This document shows positions 44,209 through 57,190 of a stretch of DNA of 64,000 nucleotides, piece after piece. Origin of the DNA: Cristatella mucedo (Eukaryota; Bryozoa; Phylactolaemata; Cristatellidae); NCBI GenBank assembly GCA_009760855.2, contig WPIO01000262.1, forward strand, positions 62,001-126,000. Direction: 5' to 3'. Each line of letters starts with the position of its first letter. The stretch's first letter is position 1. The notes under the pieces are model-generated. The model made no database searches, was not told the DNA's origin, and saw only the letters and a list, made by a program, of their open reading frames with translations. A program made the position numbers and the translations under genes.

Positions 44209-44393
44209 TCAATAGGATAGCAGACATAATTTACAATGGGTTAGACTCATATGTATCGATAATGCTGCCTCTGGGGGCTCATTTAGAGGGCGATTTCTGT
44301 AAGCATGAACGCCCTGCCAACTAGCTGAACTGACCAGTTCGATTTCAGCAACGACTTGAAATACAACTAACTTCTCATATACCTGTGAAAATC
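44209..44393 (-). CDS. Possible exon of minus-strand gene
   Basis: Minus-strand frame after an acceptor-like CACCTTTAGCCAAG: FSQVYEKLVVFQVVAEIELV, SSASWQGVHAYRNRPLNEPP, then open to a stop at 44,209. Entered in phase 1 it is compatible with the exon at 45,855-45,929. The donor is unclear: a weak GT inside ATGAGTCTAA would give phase 1, as needed by 40,583. No domain recognised. Confidence 0.35.
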
Positions 44394-45504
44394 CTTGGCT
44401 AAAGGTGAGCAGGATGGCTAGAAAGGAACTAAGAGGCACAACGAGAGGCCAAACTTGGGACTAATCCGAGCTTCACTCTCCCGTCTTTGCACTAACGAAT
44501 GGCCTCGTTCTCCTTGCCACTGATTTAAATATTATTTCGAATAGCTCATCAAATTGGCTGTATAGCCTCAAACAATTTCAACATGTGACTTTTTCTGTTT
44601 AGGGTATTAAGTTCAACCCAATGATATAAGAAAGGCTGCACCCTTAATCAATATTTTCCTGAACACTGTACCACAGCGACACATATCTTTACACATTTCC
44701 TCACATTTGATCGCATATGAATTTCCGTATGCTCAAACATTACTTCGGCGTTGACGTCGAAAATTTCTCCGTCAATGCATCTATCAAAACAACTATATCA
44801 TTTAATATTTGTTATATGTGAGTCAATACAAGGAAAATATCTCGACATTTTAATAATCCTCAGAAGTTTAGCATCCTCGGCTCTCATACTTGACCTGTCT
44901 AACCACACTCCTGGCAGCAATGCTAAATCACGAACCAAGGCAACGTGCTTGGCGAGTTTTCTCTTCTACCTAAAGGTCCATTACAGTTGTAAGGCCCAAT
45001 TGGTTTAAAACGAAAATAAAAGACCGTTAAATAGTAAACCCAGAGTTGAGATGGCCAGTAAACTAAGGGTAAATTAGCAGTCAACAGCTTGGTTTTTGAG
45101 GATAACTGAGGACCGTATACATTCCTTCAACTTAAGCTCGGTCTAAATTTTCTAGAGATGCGATAAATGCATGACCAATAACGCCAAGTTTCAATTGTTC
45201 AATAGCAAATACTTTCATAAGCGTTCACAGGCGAGCGATCCCAATGGCACATTAGCTGAGCAGGTCACCAGATTCTTCGGTAGTAAGATGTAATCTATTA
45301 TGTACTGAATCTTTTCAATGCAAATTCTTTTAACTGCAACTAAACAGCATCCTTGTCTTCTTTTCCACTAGATCTTTCAAGCAGGTCCTTATTTATTGCA
45401 TACCTAAATTTTTCTCCCAGTTTAAAGGGCTGGCAGCTCGTTAATGAGACTGCCGTGTACCAGCATCTGAAGCCACTCAAGGTGGAATCTGAAGGTAATA
45501 ATGT
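44394..45504. other. Intron-like or intergenic, nothing recognised
   Basis: Short frames on both strands without good splice pairs. Confidence 0.4.
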
Positions 45505-45712
45505 GCTTATGCGTGCTGACACTGTTGCATGCTGCCACTAACCAAACTTGCATGGTAACCCTGTGCATGTCACTCTTGATGATGTTATTCTTGTTGTTTA
45601 TCAAGTATGATACCACTCACCATTCGATCTTGTTTCCGTTGCAACAAATGTAAAGCTCCAAGAAAGAGATTGAATTCTCTGAGGGTGCTTTATCAAGAGT
45701 ATTATTATTATT
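45505..45712 (+). mobile_element. LINE-A tail fragment
   Basis: AATGTGCTTATGCGTGCTGAC through the hairpin AAAGCTCC...GGGTGCTTT (one mismatch) to (ATT)n. The whole coding part is missing. Confidence 0.9.
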
Positions 45713-45854
45713 ATCATCAATGGAATCGGAATAAGGTGATAATAACGGCTAATTTGGTTTTCTCTTAGCACTACAGCTCTGACTAAGCTAAGCTAAAGTA
45801 TTTTTCAAATATAGGGCTGAGCCGTAGCCCAGCGAAGCAAAGTGATGCACGTAC

Positions 45855-45929
45855 TCATTCCATTTCTTCTTTGCTGATTGTCCTTTAGGTATTTGCCCAT
45901 ATACTTCAGCTCATCGGCTGAACAGCGAC
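45855..45929 (-). CDS. Possible 75-nt exon of minus-strand gene
   Basis: Acceptor CTACTTTATAG before 45,929 and donor GTACGTGC after 45,855. Entered in phase 1 it reads SRCSADELKYMGKYLKDNQQ, RRNGM, and ends in phase 1. It matches the phase of the upstream exon at 46,638-46,691. Family not recognised. Confidence 0.42.
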
Positions 45930-46437
45930 CTATAAAGTAGAAAATAGATTGCCATAAAATAAGATTCAGTGGGTAATTAAGCAAAAGAAAAGTAAAAGCA
46001 AGGGCAATAGGAAATAATTTAAAATACATTTCACCATCCTCATTTAAAAGATGTAGCTAAACGCTGCACTCAAGCTTGTCTCAGATTAATCTCGCTAAAA
46101 CCTAGACGAGGAGTGATGGCCAAGCCATGGTCACGATTAAAGTAAGTTAGTGCTGATCTAGCTATGACCTAAAGAATGTGTGTGCATAGTATGTGGAATG
46201 CCAATTAGCAAGCAGTAGTTTATAAAAGAGTATGGATATCTATGCAGAGGATTTCGGTTATTCAGATTGTATTAGGATTCGGAAGAATTTATGTCGGCTT
46301 TTGTTCCTCGACTTCTGGTGAGTACTCTCCACATAGCCTCGAATCAGGACGACATAGGAGCACTGTCCTGTTCGGTATTAGCTGATTGGCTGGCGTTGTT
46401 ACCAGTACCTTGCCGGCCCGACTTGGAGGCCAGAACC

Positions 46438-46451
46438 CCCCCCCCCCCCAG
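46438..46451. repeat. Poly-C tract
   Basis: Run of C at about 46,438-46,449 plus a second C run shortly after. Similar G/C homopolymers occur near 47,955 and 48,462. Confidence 0.9.
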
Positions 46452-46637
46452 CCCCCCTGGTTCTGCCGCATCTTCAGCCGCGATACTATCCTCTGTATGA
46501 CGAAAGTCTTTACCACTGAATATATTTTAACTTTCTAAAATGTCAGTTTTCACTCGATTGTTTGGAAATAAAACAAGGAGGCAAATGCCAAACATTTCAA
46601 GAAACATGTTAATGGAGAAACAGGGGAAAATACTTAC

Positions 46638-46691
46638 TCGTATCGCGAAAAGAAAAACAGCACTCAATTTTATCGTTGGCTTTGAAATCGG
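46638..46691 (-). CDS. Possible 54-nt exon of minus-strand gene
   Basis: Acceptor GGGATCAG before 46,691 and an excellent donor GTAAGTATT after 46,638. Reads DFKANDKIECCFSFRDT and ends in phase 1, which pairs with the next exon at 45,929 across about 0.7 kb. Family not recognised. The acceptor has little polypyrimidine. Confidence 0.42.
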
Positions 46692-46811
46692 CTGATCCCA
46701 TCTCTTATAATGCAACGCTCAGCTAAACAGAGCTTTAGCAAGATAAAGATGCACACATTGCTAACCTGTAATTCTAATTCTTTTCCTTTTAAAACAGATC
46801 GAGGTCACTTA

Positions 46812-46882
46812 AGCGCCTAGAGAGAGATTAAGTTCTCTGAGGGCGCTTTATCAAGTGAATTATTATTATTATTATTATTATT
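46812..46882 (+). mobile_element. LINE-A tail-only fragment (about 70 bp)
   Basis: Only the hairpin (TAAGCGCCTAG...GGGCGCTTTATC) and (ATT)8-like tail remain. Confidence 0.9.
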
Positions 46883-47559
46883 AGTAAGACGACCGCTTGC
46901 CTAACCCTAAATAGCTTGGTGACCAACTTTAAGATGTTCTGTTGATTCTCGAAAAACTGACCGGAGCGTGAAAAGTTTGTGGTATTGCCATGGCAATGAA
47001 GATATATTGCCTAAGGCATAGTAAGTGTCCTCACTCGTATTACAAAATAAGCACAATCCCCTAAATTGCTGCAATAATGCTTGGAACAGTTAGGATCATT
47101 TTCTGATGACGGCATGTGGCACGAGAGCTAGGCAAGCGGGCAGCAAATTTGTGAAGGCGAGGGCTGTCGGTGAACGCCACTTAAAAAACCAACATTAATA
47201 TTAGAACATGTTTTGATTTGTCGAGAATAATGTTTTCAGATGAATGGCTGAAAAGCATCATACCGGAATGAGTAGCTCATGACTGAGAAGCTGCTACTGA
47301 CCAAACGCTACTCATGCATGAACACAAACAGGTCAATGCCTCATTTCTAGAACAGGTACATGCAACTTACAAAGTACTTTTCAATAAACCCTGAATTGAC
47401 TAAACCTTATTGATTATAGACCACAGAAATAGTACTAAGTACTGATGTGAATGAATGTCTGTGCCACAATGAGAAGTATGTAATTGTTAGAAAGTTTTTT
47501 TGGCACTTCTATCTGGTGCCGTTTTTAGAGTTACGCTTAGAATGTAATTCAATCGTACT

Positions 47560-47645
47560 TCCTTTGCAGCAAATGTAAAGCGCCTAGAAAGAGATTGAGT
47601 TCTCTGAGGGCGCTTTATTAAGTGTAATATTATCGCTATTATTCC
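47560..47645 (+). mobile_element. LINE-A tail-only fragment
   Basis: TTCCTTTGCAGCAAATGTAAAG, perfect hairpin, short degenerate ATT tail. Confidence 0.9.
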
Positions 47646-50299
47646 TGGCACTAAGGCTAGAGGGCTGATATATAAAGCCTTGACAATATGTTAGTCAGAA
47701 GAACGATTGGGCAAGTGCTGTATTTATTGGCAAAATAATGAAAGCGAGATAAAAACAACAAAAAGACTAAGGAAACAAATTTGCATTAAATAGATCGTTG
47801 AAAGATGCTAAGTCCTAGTAGGTTGAGACGAAAGGCAAAATGCAAATTCCTGACTATCCTTAAATTTGAACTGGGATTTTTAGCGACAAAGAATTGCATC
47901 TTAGCATTGGCAGCTGAAAGATTTCTAATTTGAATGAGTAGTGTGAGAAACACGGGGGGGGGGAACAATAAGTTTGAATAGGTATGCCGTTACAAGCACC
48001 GTAGCAGTCAGCAAGCCAGATATGTGATGCTGAAATCGGTTCGACAATTGCTACGGAGCCACTAAAGCTCAGACAGACGCGATGTGGCAGTTTTTGTGAG
48101 GTGTAGCCGTTCTTGTGAGAAATAAAGTGTTAAATCACTGAAGATGCATTACGGTGCCTGGAACTTGAATGCATGGAATTGCTGCCAAGTGAGAGGTCAA
48201 AACATCCAAATCTTCTTGGCCACCATAATTATAATTAAGCTGGCCCTTACTTAAGTAATGGTTCACAGATAAAAGTACACCGAATCCTCAGCTGGAACGA
48301 CCTGGTCGTCCAATGAAGATTCGTTTGAAAATAACAAGCCGGCTTTATAACCTGAGGTAGCAACAGGGATGCTATTTGATGACACTTGAGGTTTAGATTA
48401 TCAAATGTGGATTTGTTGTAATCCGAGCATGGTACTGGTGGCTATGCAGTAATGGCCATGCCCCCCCCCCGCCATCCACATACGGAGGTGCTTTTGGGTA
48501 AAGGTGGTTCCAACCAGCCGAAGGGGCATTGCACTACCAACACAGATGTATCCACTTCACTGGGGCTCTGCGTTGGTAGAGCATACTAATAGAGTGGTCC
48601 GTGTTGTTTGTATCAATACGGTAGTTGCTAGCCATTAATTTTCAAATCGTTACTAAAATTCAGAGTAATACTAAGCTTGGCTATAACCATTGAGATAGGC
48701 TGATCATCATTAAGCTCTGCCTATAATCTGCCTATGCATCCCCTGTCCGTCATCGTGAGAATGCTGATGCTGGCGTAAATTAAGGAGTTAAATTTGGACA
48801 ACTCGTAGATGGTTTAAAGAATAAGGAGAACGGATTCTCCTCAGTATACCAAGTTATAGCCACGATTTTTGTTGGAGATGATATCGGCCATAAGGCGAAG
48901 ACGGTGAAATAAGGGGTTTAATTGAAATCAGGGTCATGACTTGGCTTGACAGATCTCTTGTCCTCTCTGCAGTAACTCCTGGTTAGGAAGCCGCGAAGCC
49001 TAAGCTGTAAAGTATTCAGCCAGTCGTGCTATATGCTAAGCCAGGTTGTTCAGTTGTACTCTATGTGTCGGACAAGAGTTATTATAGTCTGTAACTAATA
49101 GTTTCGCCTGCATCCTTACATGATCAACCAATATATTCGTTGCTACGGTTACGGAGGTATTATCTTAAGGTATGGGCTCTGTTGTTGCCGCCATGTTCCC
49201 TTACAGTTGGCATAAGGGCAGCATCACTAGTAACTGTAGTCGCGAGTATCTGTCTTACATAAAAAAAGGACTAGCACCACTTTACATGCCAGGGAGATGG
49301 TAGCTATTTGACGTCAAGGCTTTACAGGCTTTGCAGTAGCAGGAAATTTGTGTACAAGCACATACAGAGCATTTGTAACTGTATAATGGTAAATAGTGCG
49401 GCATACAAAAAATGGGGCTCTGGAAGAATCTGATGGGTGTTGTAAGGAGTGATGCATGCAGTCCTATTACAGGGATCCTACACTGCTCACATTGTTCGCA
49501 AGGTCGAATCAAATACAATGGGACATACTGCATGCAAAATAGATAGCTCTAACTTCTGGTAGCCAGCTACTTCGAAGGTATCACAACTGTAGTCGTTAAG
49601 CAGTTGGACTAATATCGTTCAGTATGAGACAGGTGTGGCAGACGGATGATCGAACGAACCTGATGTGGTTCACAAGATCGAGGGAATAGTTGTCAGAAAA
49701 CGCTATTTTCAGAGGCTTGACTTCAATGCCAACCATTTACATATTTATATTATTTGTGATGGTGGCCAAGTGCGGGTTTATTGATCTCTTAAAGAGTTTT
49801 AATAGTCAGCAGGAGTGGGGGCTTTTTAGCCCGAGTATCTCTTTAGCAAAGGCTATACAAAAAGCAGATGCAAAGTAAGAGAATGAAGTAGAGCACGTGG
49901 ATATGTACTTAAATCTGACACAGCCGGCCTAAATGAAAATGGTGCTCCAATTCACCCAATCTTGCCTGCAAACATGTTTGAGAACAGCTATTCTTAGTCA
50001 ACCAAGGAATGCACCGAGAAGATGGTTACCTGTGATGGTTTAGGGAGATGGTAGCTATTCGACGTCAAGGCTTTCGGATTATTAACCAATGTTATTTAAA
50101 TTTCTCTATGCATCTAACAGTTAATCTTAGCTTTGATAATTGATAATGTGAGCATTTATCCTGCAATATAATATGTGAGGAAGTAAGTTGCGACTTTGTT
50201 GCAGCCTCCTAAAGGACCGGTTTGCATTCTCTGATTCTTATGTCAGCCATAAACTGCAGGACGCCTGAGCAGGGTTGGACGTGTCTTATAGATGGAGGC
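47646..50299. other. Largely featureless 2.65 kb
   Basis: No repeat family or domain recognised. Minus-strand frames at 47,786-47,968 and 49,282-49,533 and a plus frame at 49,690-49,878 lack convincing splice signals. A 20-bp word, GGGAGATGGTAGCTATTTGA, near 49,290 recurs with one change near 50,042, followed by CGTCAAGGCTTT in both. Confidence 0.45.
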
Positions 50300-50469
50300 A
50301 TACACACAAATAAGACTATGTCTAACATCGTGTGGTAACCAAGCATAAAGCAGATAAGGCCGACATGACATTCTGGCAAAACAGTAGAAAATGCAGGCTA
50401 CAACAGTAGGCACTAATAACACGATTTTTAGGTTGTTATATGCACGCGAAATAGCCCTGCCATAACTGA

Positions 50470-52270
50470 AATTTGAGGTTGTACCCAGGTCCTTCAAATC
50501 GGCAATCGTTGGACCCATGGTTAAAAAGCACGGATTAGATACATTTGTCCTTGCAAACTATCACCCAGTTTCATTTCTTCATTTCTTGTCAGAGATTCTT
50601 GAAAAAATAGTCACTAAGCAGGTTGTTGCACTGTTGAAAAGAATGAAACATCAAACAAATTTCAATCAGGGTTAAAGAGGCAGCACTACCCTGAAACTGC
50701 TCATCTCCGTGTTAGCAATGACATTCTATGTGGAAACGATGACGAGAATGTCACAGCCATAGGTCTGCTAGATCTGCCTTCGACACCGTTGAAAAGGATG
50801 TCCTAATTGAACTGTTGCCTACAACGATCGGTCTGGCAGACGAGGCATTGGTATGGTTTACATCGTACTTGTCTGATCGTTTTCAATCCTTATCGTGCAG
50901 CGGTCAGGTCTCACCTACGAGATGGGTCACCTGTGAAATCCCTCATGGGTCCGTCCTCGGTCCCTTAGTGTTCTACATTTATACTCCACCTCTGGGGAAA
51001 ATGATCAAGGCCAGGGAATAATATATCTTTTTTATGCTGGTGATACTCGGTTGCATTTGTCGTTCGAACTGTCAGATTTTGCTGCGACAACTAATAAACT
51101 GGATGCTTGCCTTGCCGTCATTCGATCTTGGGAGTCGGAAAATTTCTTTGAAAATAAATAACGATAAAACCAACTGTTGCTCCTAGGGTACCCTTGGTGT
51201 GTGGCTGGATTAAAAGGCTTTGCTCTTCTAATAGCTTGTGCTGTCGTGCAACCATCACAACTCGCTCGAAATGTAGGTGTTGTTTTCGAAAGCTACCTCA
51301 ACTTTAAAAGCTCCATTCAGAATACTGCTTCTACAGCTAGCCTTGACGTCCGGTCCCTATCTAAGATTAGGAGCTGTCTTCTACGATGGCTTGGAAAAAA
51401 TTTAACTAGCTCCTTAGTTATGTCATGGCTTGATTATTGTAATTCTCTTTTGGCTGGGCTACTAAAGAAGACAACTAGGTCACTGCATCTGGCGATGAAT
51501 ATGGCTGCAAGAACAGTCTTCAAGTCCCAGAGGTTTGACCACGAGTCTCTTTTGCTAAAAGAACTAGGATGGCTGCCGGTTGAGCAACGGATACAGAGCA
51601 AAGTTCTTATGCTGACCCACAAGGCCCGCCAAGGCTTGGCTCCTTCGTACCTAGCTGAACTGCTGCACCAGTTTCAGTCTCTTCTCGCCCTCAGGTCCTG
51701 TGTGGACAATAAATTAGCCGCCCCATTCCTCAGCTTACAGACCGTTGGCGATGGAAGCTTTAGCTCTGCAGGTTATAGACTGTGGAACTCGCAAGTTCCA
51801 CAAGTCTTAAGCAACGACAACTACTCTCATGCTGCCGACTATGACTCATCCTTTTCAACGGTCCTGAGGTGCTACTTCCATACTAATGATACTGACATAC
51901 TACCTGAAATGCTCTCCTGACTCTGCTATGCTTTATTCCACTAACGACATTTGCATGCTTACCCTGTGCGTGTCATCGTTATTAACGTTGTTCATGTTGT
52001 TTATCAAGCGTGATATTACTATTCAATCGCGTTTCCCTTTGCAGCAAATGTAAAGAGCCCAGGAAGAGATTGGGTTCTCTGAGGGCACTATATCAAGTGC
52101 ATCATTATTATTATTGTGCTTCTCACTCTCTCTTTCTTGCGTGAGATGAAGTCTGTTGGGTACTGAATGCGTACTGAAAGCTGCTTAGGCTGAGAGAGCG
52201 CTATAAAAAACTCTCCTTCGTAACACAGACGTGGTCTTTATGACTTTGCAGAGTTATAGACGGAGATACA
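50470..52270 (+). mobile_element. LINE-B copy with partial RT, interrupted
   Basis: Mirror of 10,091-11,950 but with a better frame: 51,177-51,920 is open for 247 codons (CVAGLKGFALLIACAVV, LARNVGVVFESYLNFKS, KELGWLPVEQRIQSK, FLSLQTVGDGSFSSAG). Upstream RT blocks ([29 protein letters not shown]) carry stops, and the catalytic motif reads YAGD. Relative to the left copy about 28 bp are missing near 50,480. Confidence 0.88.
51934..52116 (+). mobile_element. LINE-A tail inserted in LINE-B, with TSD
   Basis: Mirror of 10,259-10,441, also 183 bp. TGCTT at 51,929-51,933 and 52,117-52,121. Confidence 0.88.
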
Positions 52271-52454
52271 TTGCACTGCATTGAGTAACCAGACGCTCAG
52301 AAAAGGGTGGCGATTGGAAACATCTATTTAAGAAGAATTGATCGATGAGTGGTCTTTATTTGCAAACAATTTTTCAAGTCCAAGGAATTTATAGAAGGCA
52401 GGAAAAGTAGGAAATGACGCTGGAATTGTTGTATTTCCGAAGATCATTACCTAG

Positions 52455-52612
52455 GAAGGCGGTTGGTTTTCACGACCTCGGTCACGAGCTCGTGGGTTCG
52501 TAGCCTGTGGTTGGCAATCCTTTATTGCCACTGTTAGCGGTAGTGATAGCCGCAAAGACTTTTCTGTCGCTATACAAAAGAGGTTGTTGAATCAGCTACT
52601 TTTTTTTACCTC
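52455..52612 (+). mobile_element. SINE-2 copy
   Basis: Mirror of 9,772-9,935. B-box region GTGGGTTCGTAGCC, GGCAATCCTTTATTGCC, TCGCTATACAAAAGAGG. Confidence 0.82.
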
Positions 52613-52800
52613 AACTGCTCTCCTGACTCTGCTATGCTTACCATTTTCTCGTTATTGTGTGAGATGAAGTCTGCTGGCTACCCAATGAGCACAGAAAGCG
52701 GCTTGAGCTTTAAGCTCGCTATTTAAAACCCTCCTGCATAACACCTACATAGTCGGTATGGCTTTGTGGATTTACAGACAGAGATACGTTACATTACATC
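52613..52800 (+). mobile_element. LINE-B 3' end
   Basis: Mirror of 9,575-9,765, ending GGAGATACGTTACATTACA-like. Confidence 0.8.
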
Positions 52801-53132
52801 AACGATGGCCGCTTTAATAAACTTACCACTATCTGGAAACACCGTGGGAGATGCAAATGATTACCCACAACAGCTGAAAATGCTGTATATTATTGATTTT
52901 AAATGATGTATTTTGTATTTAACCACACAAGAACTTAACTTCTTTTTAGGTTCTTATAAGAAATCTCTGCAAGAAAAACCGCAACTAAAAAGTACTGGCT
53001 TGTATAATATCAGGAATGCAAAAAAACACACAAAATATCAAGCTTTGGGCTGCTGACTATAAGTAACATGAAAACACTCTGCCTAACCAGATCGTAAGAC
53101 CTATACCAAGAAACATTCACTGACTCACATAC

Positions 53133-53248
53133 GCGTATTTCCGGAAAGTCCGGTGGTTTGGCAGGGAGTTGCAGAGGGCAGAAAGGCTCACCCGAGTAGG
53201 AGCTGTAGCGGTCTGGGACATCCTTTACTCGTGGGTACCCAGCCTTCA
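53133..53248 (-). CDS. Putative orphan exon, mirrored copy
   Basis: Identical 38-residue exon to 9,129-9,244 with the same acceptor and donor. The sequence beyond the donor differs by a few bases in a T-run. Confidence 0.4.
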
Positions 53249-54484
53249 CTGAAAAAGTCATTATGTGCCTCTACTAGTTGAGTAACCACCTAACGTTTTT
53301 CGAATAACCATGATTTTGTGTGACAATTCTTCAATAATAATGGGCCTTTCCAGCAAAGTAAAAATTAAGTGTTACATTTTCTCACGTGAACGATTCTGGC
53401 TCGGCCACAAAAAACAAGCTTGATGAAGCCATAAATTGCCAAGGGTGTGGTAAATAAAATAAAATATCGCACACAGTATCCTTCGATCTCGGAGTCGTTT
53501 TACCAGCTCACTAATCAAGGAAAGAAATTCTCGAGTGTCATCAAATACCAGGTTGATGACTACTTAAGGTGCAGTACTAAGAGAGTCGGTATTGCAATCA
53601 CTTATACTTGTAAACTTAAACTAAAATCAACTTGTAAGTGGTGGCAAAAGTTAGCATCGGCCTCATAGCTACAAGTTTAAAATAATCAGCAGCAATTTGC
53701 CACTGGTGGGCCTAATTTATTATGAATTACTCAATATCGTTTTCTAGATTATTTTAGCCAAACAGTTACCTCAACGTGAGCACGTGCATTGTGGAGGGCA
53801 ACAATGGATATATTACTTTAAAATAGGCCGCTTTGTTCTATAGGCCGCACCTCACTCAGATGATGTCATGTATTTATGGTCGAACTGGACTACCCGAATG
53901 AATAAGAAGAAAATGACAACAACCGTGGACGGACGAACTGGATCATCTATGAACCCAAAAACCGACTAGCAACGATAAAGACCACATTCAACGAGCAACG
54001 AGATAGCTCTAGGTCACACCCAGACATGTCCACTCAGGTGCAGGATTAACAGTGTTAGGAACGAAGGAATCTGATCATAGCTCTATTCCTTGTGGCATAT
54101 CGTTCTGACGGCTTTTATTTCAAAGTGTCTACAACAGCAGTAACTTGATGCACAAAATAATTGTCAAAGCGGTTGCACAGTCTGTGACTGATTAAATTAT
54201 TCCAAGGTTTAGGAAGACTTAATGATGAGGTTATTAAACGAATACAATTACTGCAGCACCAATTTCAAGTGCAAAAAATGTCTAATATTTCATAAGTACT
54301 CCACAATTATCGCAGGCAGAAGACTCGCCATATTGGCAGAAGATATAAAGTGTACCTGAAAATGAGCAATTGGGCAGCCAGAGACTTCTGAATTCATTAA
54401 ATACTAGCTTAATTATTTTCTTCAATAAAACAGCTAAAGTTAAATGTGTGCTAATTATGCAGCTCTATTTGTAAAACAGTCAAA
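53249..54484. other. Mostly unannotatable arm sequence
   Basis: Mirror of 7,906-9,128. Contains the 73-codon plus-strand frame 53,447-53,668 (one residue change from the left copy), function unknown. Confidence 0.4.
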
Positions 54485-54945
54485 GAGTCCCCCACGGCTT
54501 GGCTCCTTCGTACCTAGCTGAACTGCTGCATCAGTTTCAGCCTGTTCGCGCCCTCAGGTCCTGTGTGGACAATAAATTAGCTGTCCCCATTCCTCCGCTT
54601 ACAGACAGTTGGCGACAGAAGCTTTAGCTCTGCAGGTCCTAGACTGTGGAACTCGCTTCCACAATTCTTGCTCAACGACATCTACTCTCCAACTGCAGAC
54701 TATGGCACATCTTTTTTTCAGCGGTCCTGAACTGCTACTTCTATGCTACTCACTACCTCAACTGTTCTCCTAACTCTGCTATGCTTCCCACTTTCTCTTT
54801 GTTGCGTGAGACAAAGTCTGTTGGCTACCGAATGCGTACCGAAAGCCGCTTAGGCTGTGAGTGCACTATACACAACTCTCCTGCGTAACACCCACATGGT
54901 CTTTATGACTTTGTGGAGTTACTGACGGAGATACAAGAAGAGTCG
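54485..54945 (+). mobile_element. LINE-B 3' end, well preserved
   Basis: Mirror of 7,446-7,905, but C- and T-run indels (near 54,577 and 54,712) break the frame that is open in the left arm. Confidence 0.88.
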
Positions 54946-55299
54946 CAATAGCTATTACCATTGCTTGCAGAGGGCAATAGAGGATAGCCTACTGCATAGC
55001 TCAGACCCCCGACATGAATCTCAAGGATCAAGCACCTTACCCACAGGGTTAACACACATCTGCATCTGCTAGCCAACCGGGGGACCCATATTATGTAAAC
55101 ACCTAACAGCTCAGCAATAATCACAGGTCACAGGTCAAAATAAAACCTCAATATGATAGATATAATAAAACGGTCACTTTAGCATATACATGCATAATTC
55201 AAAGAAAGTTAAGGCAAAAGAAACGATCATATTATTCACATGCTTGGGGTTTTTCAAAAATCTAAATTCAAATCAAAATAGTCATTGCTGTGCAACATT

Positions 55300-57190
55300 T
55301 AAGGCTCGTACAGAATATCGAGAGAATAGCCACATAGTGACCATACCTGGCTGGTTTGGATACATATACACTCCAGGTATCTTACATGAACACGTAGTGC
55401 AACGCAGGGTTTTTGAAGACGGTAGCTCAGCCCGTGATAGCATTGTCTTGGTGATTGTATCCCAATATATTGACCATCCGTGTGTGGGTTACAATGCTGA
55501 ATGCTCTCGGAGCATCTAGATTCCGGGCAGATAAGCGTGCAGTTCGGTGGTCGGCCTTTCCAAGACTCTGCTACATGTTCGATGATTTGGTAAAGCGATG
55601 GGCAAAGGGCTTTCCAGACATCCTTCTTGGCAAATTTTGAAAATGCTAACAAGTTTAAGGCACTCCCATCTAGCATTACTACGGTACGGATGTCATTAAG
55701 CTCCACCACAATTCCGCTCTTTCAGAACCTAGACTCTTCATTTTTTGTGCATATCGTAGTTATTAGCTAGGCAAGGGTAATTGAAAGAAAACCAACCGGC
55801 ATGCAATTTCCCAGGAAGATGAGCTGTACACAAACAGGTGGATCTTCGACTGACTTGCTTAGCCAGTCCTCCACCAAAGGAGAGGGGGCCTTGTCTTCAA
55901 GTTGATTTGTCAAAATCCATCATCCTTTATTCATCATGCTGATCATACGAAACTGAACCATATAAAATTTCTTACGACTAACATAACCTCTCTGTCTTCG
56001 ATCAAAGTGGCCAAAAACGATTCGTCCAGAATGCGACGCTTATAATCATGCAAATGGTTGCGATAAAACTTATCACCCATGCTGTGTTTCGTAGTTTTAA
56101 AGGAATGTCGTGATGCAAAAACCAACTTTAACTGGCTGATTATAAGCTGGGGTTGATGGGATACAGCAGAATGGCCTTTAAGGGAAAGAGAGCTCTCTAA
56201 CCAAATAATCTGTGATTTCGAGACTAGTGAACGAAGGATGACTTTTAGTGTCTCGTAGTCCTGCTCAGGCTTCTCCAAGTGGCTTTCACACAGTTTTTCT
56301 AACCTGATCCCATTCCAAATATGGTAGACCGTTTCGGGACTCATGCTTTGTTATTTCTTCCATAATGCGACACCATGATTTAGGATATAGCTCTTTAGCC
56401 TTAAGTTTCTTCCCGACGAGTGATTCCAGCTCCTCCAGGTCACGGTCATCAGGTTTTAAGCAGCTTATCGTTATGAAAAAAATGTCAGCTGCTATGTCGG
56501 CATTTGACTGGTTAAGACAGTCACGGACCCCTTCGGATGAATTCTGAAATGAAAGTTCACAGATGTGATCCTTCATTTCTTGTTGAACAGATGAACGAAT
56601 TCCTCGAATGTACTCATCGATATCGTGTGCCACTTGTTGGAGATGATTCGTTTCGAGTTAATCAGAAAGCGTGCCAACTACGATAACTCGAATCTCTGTT
56701 TGATTTAGCATATACTGTCGTTAGCCACTTCTTTACCTGCTACTTCTGCTCATCAATATTGTTACTTATGTCAAACGCAATGATGCAAAGTCCATTTGAA
56801 GGAAAAAATATTGGAATCACTGTCTGATAAATCTCATGACCACCAAAGTCATTCACGTTCACGATCCGACTATCAATATTCGCAAGGCTCTGATCTAACA
56901 CACGAGTTCTATCGTCACTTCCAGCAGTTACTAGATGGCCATTTCGTAGAGACAGAGCGATGCTAGTCTTTCCGGCTCCAGAGTCCCCAAGCATGTTGAT
57001 AGTATCAGTGCATTGAGCTACCTTTCACCGAGTGCTATCGCAGAAGTATAGCCGAATAGCTTCCATTCCTTGGTCACAAACTTCCATTGGTGGTAAAACC
57101 ACTGGATTGCCTCTCAGCTGCAGCTCGGTCAATGAGGTATTAAACCACGCCAAATGGCAGCTCACTTGTAATGTTTCCACGACGCCTCTA
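55300..57190 (-). pseudogene. ROCO family pseudogene, mirrored copy
   Basis: Same LRR-Roc-COR order as 5,195-7,090, with the same four in-frame stops and the same P-loop (GDSGAGKTS). Differences: the C-terminal frame is continuous for 136 codons here (55,299-55,709), where the left copy has two extra bases; the COR part has +1, +2 and +2 indels near 56,117, 56,087 and 55,960 that the left copy lacks. Neither copy is intact. Confidence 0.85.
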
